Below, in pieces: positions 16,801 to 23,175 of a stretch of DNA of 23,175 bases. How positions within the stretch are numbered: the first letter of the stretch is position 1; each line of letters begins with the position of its first letter. The notes beneath the pieces are model-generated. The model was not told the origin of the DNA, ran no database searches, and saw only the letters and a program-made list of their open reading frames with translations. The stretch is from a virus. The translations under genes and the position numbers were made by a program. Location of the stretch: IMG/VR virus record IMGVR_UViG_3300008217_000105, positions 1-23,175 of that record; one strand, given 5' to 3'.

Positions 16801-19800
16801 TTCCGGAAGTCAAGGCGCCGGATTGTTGACTGACGCCGGCGAAACGGGGGGCGACATTGTTCGTGGTTATGAGTTCCCTTATGGGTTTACAGCCGAAGCA
16901 GATGTTATGTTCCCAACTAGTCCGGCCGACGTTACTTTTAATAAACAATACACAGAAGTTTCGTTGTTTGGGATGCATTCTGCCTCAATAGATGATGGGG
17001 GCACCCGGCCGCTTAATGATACAACATGGTTCCCAAATGATGCTGTTAGTTTCCAAGTGTATGCTGTAAAGGAATCTATAGATTCAAAAAATGTATTTTT
17101 TAAACTAACTTCCTCCTTGGCGTCGGACGGTACCGCGACCGATTCAACGGCTTATGCTTTATCTCCGGCCGAAGATTTATCCGATCCCTTTGCGGGATTA
17201 ACCAGTAGCTACTTCTACGATGTATATGACAATACTCGTTGGAATATTTCAGTAAGATTAAAGCCAAGCAGTTTTGGTGTTACTGATATGGTTACTGGCT
17301 CCGTCAATAGCGGATATAGATATGATTTAGTGTTTAAAGGGTTAAACTCTGATTTTGGCACTATTCAAAATAGTTTTACTTTAACTGCTTCTGTTTCAAA
17401 AGCCGCCGGTCACAATCTATTAAAGTCTGCAAAAAGATTATATGTGGGCGCCAGACGAGAGAATATTACTGGTTCTGTTTCTAGTTCGTGTGACACATTG
17501 TTTGTTGGTGCCAAATATTGGGCAAAATATGCAGATGACTTGACTTTAACGCAGCATGCTTATGATTTAGATAACGCTGGAATTTCTGGATCTTGGCGTA
17601 ATGTTTCTCCTCTTGATATGAATCTTAGCGGAAGCGGTAGTGTTCTCAATTCAAACATGCTGGCGTTGGATTGGAGATTTAGCGATGTTACTAGTTCGGA
17701 TGCAAACGGTTGCTTTTATGTAACTGATTTTAGTTCAGGCTCCGCGCTTCTCACACAAAGTTACGGCTGGGTTGGCGGTGTTGCTGGATATCAACATGTT
17801 GGTTCTGGATCATTTTTCTCGGCATCGGCACAAAATGCTATAGTAAGCCAATCGATTAATGCGTTTCAGTTTATTAACCCCGAGTATGCAGTTTCATCTG
17901 ACATGATTAAAATTATGTCAGATGATGACAAATATTTTGGTATTTATGAAACACCGCCAGATTATCGTTATGTTTTAGAAAAGAGCATGTATAACGCCAT
18001 TTCAGAAGAAATGCTAGATTTCTTCGCCGGCGCCATTGATTTTCATAATTTAATCGGAGAGCCAATTAATAGATATCGCGGGAAATATAAGAGACTTGAA
18101 AAGTTAAGGGAAATCTTTTTTAGAAGAGTAACCGCAGGCTCTGGGAGCAATAGCGACGGCGTTACAGACGTAGAAAAGTTTATCGAATATTATAAGTGGT
18201 TTGATGACGCGATTGCAGCCGTGGTAGGGCAGCTGCTACCGGCCTCGGTCGATTTTAACGCAGATGTTTATAATACAATTGAGAGCCATGTTTTAGAGCG
18301 CAATAAATATCGAACTAAATTTCCCACCATAAAGGATAGAAATATAGATCCGGAAGCGTCCACGGCATCGGACTTTGGCGCTTGGGAATCTACAGACCCA
18401 TCATCCCCGCGCAAAACAAATATGGCTGCATATTTCTGGAAATGTGAAGCAGATAGAGCTTCCCCGGAAATTACTTCTAATGATTCAACAATTGACAGTC
18501 AGAGAAACAACATTCGAACTATCGTTTGTTCAGAGCCGACTTATCCCGGGACTTTACCGACCCTTAGTGATGCATCGGGAAGCGAATATAAGGCACGATC
18601 AGCCACAAGAAGAAGTAGTTTTGTAAAAATCTCGGGTAAAATTGGTAGACAGCGCGCTAGTAGTCCTAGCACGGTCCATGGCGGCGTAAATTTTGGAGGA
18701 AACAAAAATATACATTTCACTTATAACGCGTTATATCCTGCAGGACCGGTTAATCGAGATGGCTCTGTTTTTGTTCCTTTGAATGTTTTGTATGCAGAGA
18801 CAGACGACTTGGTGCCATTGGACGAGATTGTAGCCAATGTTTCCAAGGCAATCCCAAATAGAAAGCTCAAGAGAATATTTTCCACTGTGCAACATGGTCG
18901 CGATTGGGAAGAGGGTTACGGCTATGCAAACACCAAGTCGACTTTTTCATTTCCGTTTAATATTATGAGTTCTTCGGTGGTTAGTGGATATAACAAAGCA
19001 GTATCAGATAAGGTATTGGCTAATTTAGAAGTTGTTAACTTGCACAACGATGCGTATGGTGATGATATGGAAATTCCCATGCAGGGGACATTTACATCGT
19101 ATCACGTCGGTGGTCATCAATCGCGACATGTTCCATTAAATACGGGGTCATCATTAGATACATATCTGACACGGGCGGAAGCTTGGAAACTTTTGCTTGG
19201 TAAATGTGTTGGTACATCCGGCGCTATCGGCATGGTCGGCGCCGATTATCCATGGCCCGAGGCCAATAACATAGGTGAAAGGCCATATCCAATGACTGCT
19301 TCTCATAAAGCAGTTTATTATCGTGATTACATTGCTAAAAGACCGGTTAATATCAGAAACATTTCACAATCATATAATGCGCCCCTGGGGAATTTTGGTC
19401 ACAATTACGAAATTGTGAGTTCTGTAGGATCATTTTCCAATCCTAGAAGATTTGTTGAACAGCAACCAACATTACCGACAGTGGCTCTAAACATAACCAA
19501 CGGAACAGTTTCCGGTTCTTCAAATATCATGAGCTTTTTTCCGACTATATACCGGGATGATGATTCACACTTTGATTTTGGGCTTACATATGCTCCGGTA
19601 CAGTTTACCGGATCTGGTAACAAATCTGTAATCGTGGGACGCTTCGGTGCCCCTGGTGGCCCTGATACAATGGCTCGCGGGTTCCTAGATATTCGCGGCG
19701 CAGAATATTCACCATATAACGTGCATACATATAGGAATCTTAGCGTTCTCAAGCCATTCCAGGCTTCTAGTTCGATTTCTCAAGCCACAGGTTCCGGCGT

Positions 19801-22800
19801 TCCCGGCATTCGTGCTTACGATCAACTTGGAAAAGATTATGGATTACGTATTCTCTTGGCGCGCCACAGCGCAAGATTTGGTCGCGATTCCCGTTTCGAA
19901 ACCGCTGTCCCTGGCGCAACTTACGCCCAACTGCCTAGCTTCCAAAAAGTCAATCGCAACAACATTACACTTATTGATTCATCTTCGGCTGGTTATGCTA
20001 GTGCTTCACAATATGATAATGCCTTTGTAACTCATGCCATTCCGAGATCAGTTAGACAATATTCTTGGATAAGTGCCTCTTTGATCGCCGCCAATGCAAT
20101 GAAATACAATCGGTATCAGCCCACCGCAGTGGGAACGCCGAAATGGCTATTAGGCTATCATTCAACATCTGCTGGGTATGTTTCATATTTTAATAATGAT
20201 TTTGTGAGCGGCACCAATATAGAAACAGCTACCGGGATTTACCAACCTACCACTCGGTTAAATATATTTACATTGGACGCAGTTACAGCATCGGCTAACA
20301 ATATTGTAGGATTTCCTTCGGAATCTAACAATACAAGTTATTTTAACGCTAGATTTCTTGATGCACTGCCGGCATCTGATTCTGATTTGATTACAGGCTC
20401 TGCTGCAAACTATTTCAATCTTCTGATGACTAGAAGAGGAAACACCTTTGGTTGGAATTGGAGGAAAGTACGTCAGGGCAATAATCCAGTTAATATTAAA
20501 GAATTATCTGGCGCTATCATTTCACTAACAAAAGTGCCGGCAAAGCCCGATCTCACATCATATAGGTTAACCCCGGTAAGTACAAAGGGGCGCCCGAAGT
20601 TGTTGAACATAACTGCACCAACTTCATCGGAAGAGCCGCGTTCTAATATAACTAATAATGCATTTACTCTCAAGGTAACAGATAATAACAAAAAGATTGG
20701 AACAGGCGACACTAATCTTGATAATGTCCTTCAGATGCCGTTTAATAGTATTACAACTCCTTATGATAAAGTATTGCATGTCGCGAAAGAATCTGAATAC
20801 ATGATAAACTGGATTGTTAACACTGAGTGTGTTTATCCTTCTGATTATAATGAGTTTTATGAGACTACCATCAATAAGACTGGCTATGACAATAAGTTTT
20901 GGAGAGACTCTCGTGGAACCACCGTGACTGCTTCAGAGGCCGGCACCACCAAGAACCGGAACACGTTGGGAGCAACCTTTAATAATTCGTTTGATGTGCC
21001 TGTGTCACAAAGCTCTTGGCATCTGGATCCCCAAGAGAACTTTTTAACTAGAACGCGTGCTACTTTACCGAGCCCCAGCTTCAATGATGGCGTTGCAAAA
21101 GATGTTGGCCTTATAACATCGGGTGCAGCAGGCGAGCTTCAAAACAACTATTTCTTTTATACCGACACGCTATATTCTGTGGCATACAATACGAATGCGT
21201 CCGAGGCATTGAAGCCCGGAGCTTTGTATGCACGTAAACACATGCTTACAACACCCAAGTCATTTAGCCCGTGGAAAAATGCCTTTAGAAAGGGCGCCCC
21301 CGACAAGGAACAATGGCGAAAGGGAGATTTCAATTCAGCGTCTATGACGCTTGTCCCCGAACCTTATGCCGGCGAGGCCTTGTGGCAAGCGGATACGCAA
21401 GCCGGAAGGGTTGTTAATATTGAGGGCACCGCTTCTTTTGTGTCCGAAGCATCTCAGCCATGGTGGAATGATTACGATGACTTTAAATATGAACTCAAGT
21501 TGGTAGCGAAAGATTATTCGATTGTGCCAGAATTTAGAATAAGCGAACACATCGAAGACTATATCAATTACGGGATTATAAATAGTAATTTGTCAGGCAC
21601 ATTTGAAATACCAGGCACCAAACTTAGTAGCTCCGAAAGCACTTTTTATAAAGATTATTCTAATTCGGAATTTATGAAAGATTTCAGATACATTCCGGAA
21701 GAAACCGGCCTACCACCAAAGGAAATAAGACTGGTGATGAGCGCGGCTATTAGGTTTAATCCTTATAAGGGATTTTACCCGGCACAACGAACTGTTGATA
21801 TGGCTAGTCAGTTTTCTAGATCATTTGGGAGTGGCCTCCGCGGCGATGCCGGCACCGGCGTGCGTATAGGAGAAGAACTTTTTCAAACATCTGGTTCGTT
21901 ATTAAGGCCGTTAATGCAACCGTTATTTTCACCGGGAATATTACACAATTCTATTAAAGGATGCGTGGGGGTTGAATATCCAGTTTTGTTGGATTGGAGC
22001 AAGTTTAATCGGTTAGCGTGGACTGGCTCTGGACAAACTACGGACAATTGGGCATTAACTTTTAGAAATGGAAACACAGCAGTGCCAGACGTAGAAGGAT
22101 ATAGTGGCGGACGTTGGTTTGATAAAACACTGCCTTTTGAAGCAATAATCGAACCAGATAAATACATTAAGGGAGTTCAATTTGTTGACAATGAGCCGCA
22201 TCCATCTTGCAGTATTGTCGCTACCGCTTCTTGGGATGGCGAAGCAGATTCAATTTACACGCTCATGGCGTCAAACTTCCTTGGAGAAGTGCCTAATTTC
22301 TTTTTGGCCAATCAAGAGTTCACGACACTTAAATCTGGCCCGATTACTGATGATTTAAAATTTGAAGAAGGCGATATATTTGGAGCAAGAGTGATCATGC
22401 AGCGCTCCACAACCGGCCCTAGAACTTATTTTTCCCAACCCAAGCCTGCAAGTCAAACATTTGCGAACACCATGTTTGGAGCCTGGGGATTTAATGCATG
22501 GAGTGGCTCGGCTACTACATCTTTTTCTGGCCGTCAGATACCATTTGTAGAGGTGCCGGTCCCGCAAGACCCACTAGGCAATCAAGATTTCAAACCACTA
22601 TTCATGCCCTATAGTCGGCCTACTGCGTTCGGGCCTCCCGTTGCAGGACGCCCAGGCCCTGCGTATTGGACCGGCGCCCCGACTGCATCATACGTGACTG
22701 GAGGAAGTGACCAGGGCATCTTCGATTCATTTACGGGCTTCAATGGAGCATACACGCCGCCATATACGAATGGTCAAGCATGGCTAGATCTTGTTTTTGC

Positions 22801-23175
22801 CCCAATTCCCGGCGAGTCTTATAGCCTGGAGCGCATAATGACGGAGACAAGCGGAGTATATTGGAGAGTAGACCCCGGCCCCGAAAGAGACCCCAGCACT
22901 CTTATAAAATATGCATGTGTCCCTGCGTGCGCCACGGGTAGCGATGACCCGGGCCCACCATACGGCGGCAGCAATATTAATCACAATTCAATGCAGTTAA
23001 GCGCGAGCGTTAATCCTTTTGGCATTGAGAGAATAACGAAGCAAACAACTGATAAATTCGGAAATTTGATCGAAGACAAAAACGAAACAGCAGCTAAAAA
23101 ATGGGTCATTCAATCAAAGTTTGAAACACCAATGATGAATTTTACAGATGAAGATCCCGTCCATCCAATTAAGCC
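13877..23175 (+). CDS. Giant LamG-domain baseplate/adhesion protein (3' partial, at least 3099 codons)
   Basis: ATG at 13877 (MSIKKLFESTEIARNYLSDT) overlaps the previous stop by 11 bases; the frame stays open to the right edge (last full codon AAG 23171-23173). Residues about 205-440 form a LamG/concanavalin-like domain (GVTIEFWLKKDAF, AWKHYAITMQN, SLDEFRFWKASRNSDEI). Residues about 600-670 hold IYKSKGTEKSIRNIFRCF, like the conserved GT helix of P2 gpI-type tail proteins. Residues 727-957 form a second, clearer LamG domain (LVGWWRLDADV, STWVYK, NTWHHIVVTYD, FYLDGARV, GNLADIAVWDSILTEQDAIA). The rest is mainly Ser/Thr/Gly-rich beta sequence of unknown family, with many aromatic residues. It follows gp25, gp6 and the DNRLRE-like gene, the place of gp7/gp8 in T4 or gpI/gpH in P2. 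I infer a wedge-attached adhesion protein that may bind surface glycans. It is over three times T4 gp7 (1032). LamG calls good; overall role moderate. Confidence 0.85.
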   Translation, partial: MSIKKLFESTEIARNYLSDTNERDLYKNVESAQNVGAISTKQQRFVPQIDYTEPTNFAKYGSARLYYQSAINRILDYYPYDGSEYEITEFHNKSLDIEEFVFDNLYPRTTGYVLLSANGWGTLLGSLSGGYGTPSVDGAYDYEYIEFTGGPHTIGIVGESSSSAGVAVSGSTTAAIFPDDSTSKRIYSNVYDTNIYTTAGLESSYGTGSRASNLECNFDKGVTIEFWLKKDAFDTAKTTKEVICDIWNGEDINVHNYGRILLSIRGDTDPPFLLTVKSGSTGPIEKALGSGQVTEGTLTNSAWKHYAITMQNSGSGFITKLYVTGALDDTDTSTTTNIGTLPSKTSTSGAMGARIGALIAPAPGATTTRAGQGKLSASLDEFRFWKASRNSDEIGRSWFTQVRGGTNTDIYNTTLGVYYKFNEGITGTASLDNNVLDYSGRISNGNWIGYDSTIHDQAVRGTYGRATGSAIVESTASATEFKDPIIRSGHTDVTSLKKDLESKGAEHDHNNNSAFKSLIPSWVVDAQEASDGKDFVPVYDNNIEMVSHVVGSYFDKLRLQIKALPTFKQLNYTSASQTPLPFAQHLPQSLGLYMPELFIDSTVLERFMNRTPSMKFEGDLTETKNLIYLNIYNNLANIYKSKGTEKSIRNIFRCFYLDDRLLRLNVYASNETFELKDNLKQTLINKRVLNFNTASNTTAVVYQARQSVDYLLTNGWWSTYEYTAKSNLVGWWRLDADVSSGGTGFPKVTDDSTNSNDGTFDAAGDRPAFSEALYPATYIQTASCTFNGAATAVNIGTAATWDDIIGPDGTSKMSISTWVYKTGDGGNNLGRIIDFSTSDVYLYTNSADTLIFSVGAWDTTSGVWYAPVGGITQNTWHHIVVTYDAGAEANDPIFYLDGARVATSVTTQPEGTYANFTGHACYIGNNGNENRSWKGNLADIAVWDSILTEQDAIALYNAKRGVGPDSNAANTRGYISGSQGAGLLTDAGETGGDIVRGYEFPYGFTAEADVMFPTSPADVTFNKQYTEVSLFGMHSASIDDGGTRPLNDTTWFPNDAVSFQVYAVKESIDSKNVFFKLTSSLASDGTATDSTAYALSPAEDLSDPFAGLTSSYFYDVYDNTRWNISVRLKPSSFGVTDMVTGSVNSGYRYDLVFKGLNSDFGTIQNSFTLTASVSKAAGHNLLKSAKRLYVGARRENITGSVSSSCDTLFVGAKYWAKYADDLTLTQHAYDLDNAGISGSWRNVSPLDMNLSGSGSVLNSNMLALDWRFSDVTSSDANGCFYVTDFSSGSALLTQSYGWVGGVAGYQHVGSGSFFSASAQNAIVSQSINAFQFINPEYAVSSDMIKIMSDDDKYFGIYETPPDYRYVLEKSMYNAISEEMLDFFAGAIDFHNLIGEPINRYRGKYKRLEKLREIFFRRVTAGSGSNSDGVTDVEKFIEYYKWFDDAIAAVVGQLLPASVDFNADVYNTIESHVLERNKYRTKFPTIKDRNIDPEASTASDFGAWESTDPSSPRKTNMAAYFWKCEADRASPEITSNDSTIDSQRNNIRTIVCSEPTYPGTLPTLSDASGSEYKARSATRRSSFVKISGKIGRQRASSPSTVHGGVNFGGNKNIHFTYNALYPAGPVNRDGSVFVPLNVLYAETDDLVPLDEIVANVSKAIPNRKLKRIFSTVQHGRDWEEGYGYANTKSTFSFPFNIMSSSVVSGYNKAVSDKVLANLEVVNLHNDAYGDDMEIPMQGTFTSYHVGGHQSRHVPLNTGSSLDTYLTRAEAWKLLLGKCVGTSGAIGMVGADYPWPEANNIGERPYPMTASHKAVYYRDYIAKRPVNIRNISQSYNAPLGNFGHNYEIVSSVGSFSNPRRFVEQQPTLPTVALNITNGTVSGSSNIMSFFPTIYRDDDSHFDFGLTYAPVQFTGSGNKSVIVGRFGAPGGPDTMARGFLDIRGAEYSPYNVHTYRNLSVLKPFQASSSISQATGSGVPGIRAYDQLGKDYGLRILLARHSARFGRDSRFETAVPGATYAQLPSFQKVNRNNITLIDSSSAGYASASQYDNAFVTHAIPRSVRQYSWISASLIAANAMKYNRYQPTAVGTPKWLLGYHSTSAGYVSYFNNDFVSGTNIETATGIYQPTTRLNIFTLDAVTASANNIVGFPSESNNTSYFNARFLDALPASDSDLITGSAANYFNLLMTRRGNTFGWNWRKVRQGNNPVNIKELSGAIISLTKVPAKPDLTSYRLTPVSTKGRPKLLNITAPTSSEEPRSNITNNAFTLKVTDNNKKIGTGDTNLDNVLQMPFNSITTPYDKVLHVAKESEYMINWIVNTECVYPSDYNEFYETTINKTGYDNKFWRDSRGTTVTASEAGTTKNRNTLGATFNNSFDVPVSQSSWHLDPQENFLTRTRATLPSPSFNDGVAKDVGLITSGAAGELQNNYFFYTDTLYSVAYNTNASEALKPGALYARKHMLTTPKSFSPWKNAFRKGAPDKEQWRKGDFNSASMTLVPEPYAGEALWQADTQAGRVVNIEGTASFVSEASQPWWNDYDDFKYELKLVAKDYSIVPEFRISEHIEDYINYGIINSNLSGTFEIPGTKLSSSESTFYKDYSNSEFMKDFRYIPEETGLPPKEIRLVMSAAIRFNPYKGFYPAQRTVDMASQFSRSFGSGLRGDAGTGVRIGEELFQTSGSLLRPLMQPLFSPGILHNSIKGCVGVEYPVLLDWSKFNRLAWTGSGQTTDNWALTFRNGNTAVPDVEGYSGGRWFDKTLPFEAIIEPDKYIKGVQFVDNEPHPSCSIVATASWDGEADSIYTLMASNFLGEVPNFFLANQEFTTLKSGPITDDLKFEEGDIFGARVIMQRSTTGPRTYFSQPKPASQTFANTMFGAWGFNAWSGSATTSFSGRQIPFVEVPVPQDPLGNQDFKPLFMPYSRPTAFGPPVAGRPGPAYWTGAPTASYVTGGSDQGIFDSFTGFNGAYTPPYTNGQAWLDLVFAPIPGESYSLERIMTETSGVYWRVDPGPERDPSTLIKYACVPACATGSDDPGPPYGGSNINHNSMQLSASVNPFGIERITKQTTDKFGNLIEDKNETAAKKWVIQSKFETPMMNFTDEDPVHPIK

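Overview
The window reads as about 23 kb of the late, structural part of a tailed phage genome with a contractile tail (T4-superfamily-like). All genes lie on the + strand, packed with overlaps or gaps of at most 27 bases. No tRNA, CRISPR array, insertion sequence, integrase or cellular housekeeping gene is visible. By eye the base composition is about 40 % GC, and TAA, TAG and TGA are all used as stops. The anchors are a gp25-type baseplate wedge protein followed directly by a gp6/baseplate-J-type protein, the order seen in T4 (25-6) and in P2 (W-J). The composition and the style of the gp6 resemble marine T4-like phages, but the host cannot be named from this sequence.

Layout: (1) 1-503, the 3' part of a phage late sigma factor (gp55-like). 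(2) 500-799, a small helical protein of unknown role. (3) 792-2219, a protein with a likely OB-fold front half and an M15-type peptidase motif. (4) 2228-3214, a beta-rich protein resembling a central-spike needle. Genes 3 and 4 together look like a gp5-type cell-puncturing device split over two genes, with a peptidase in place of the lysozyme. (5) 3233-9922, an unrecognised 2229-residue protein with a calcium-site-like motif and a cysteine cluster at its N-terminus. (6) 9950-10318, gp25-like. (7) 10334-12130, gp6/baseplate J-like. (8) 12130-13887, a protein with a DNRLRE-type jelly-roll front domain. (9) 13877 to beyond the right edge, a giant open frame of at least 3099 codons with two LamG/concanavalin-A-like domains and a P2 gpI-like motif between them.

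Together these look like one late transcription block for the baseplate, spike and receptor-facing structures. Two giant genes fill about 16 kb of the 23 kb. The positions where T4 has gp7, gp8 and fibre-type genes after gp6 are taken by the two carbohydrate-binding-like proteins. The most interesting points are the two giant proteins, the split peptidase spike, and a strong excess of the palindrome GGCGCC, read almost always as in-frame Gly-Ala.
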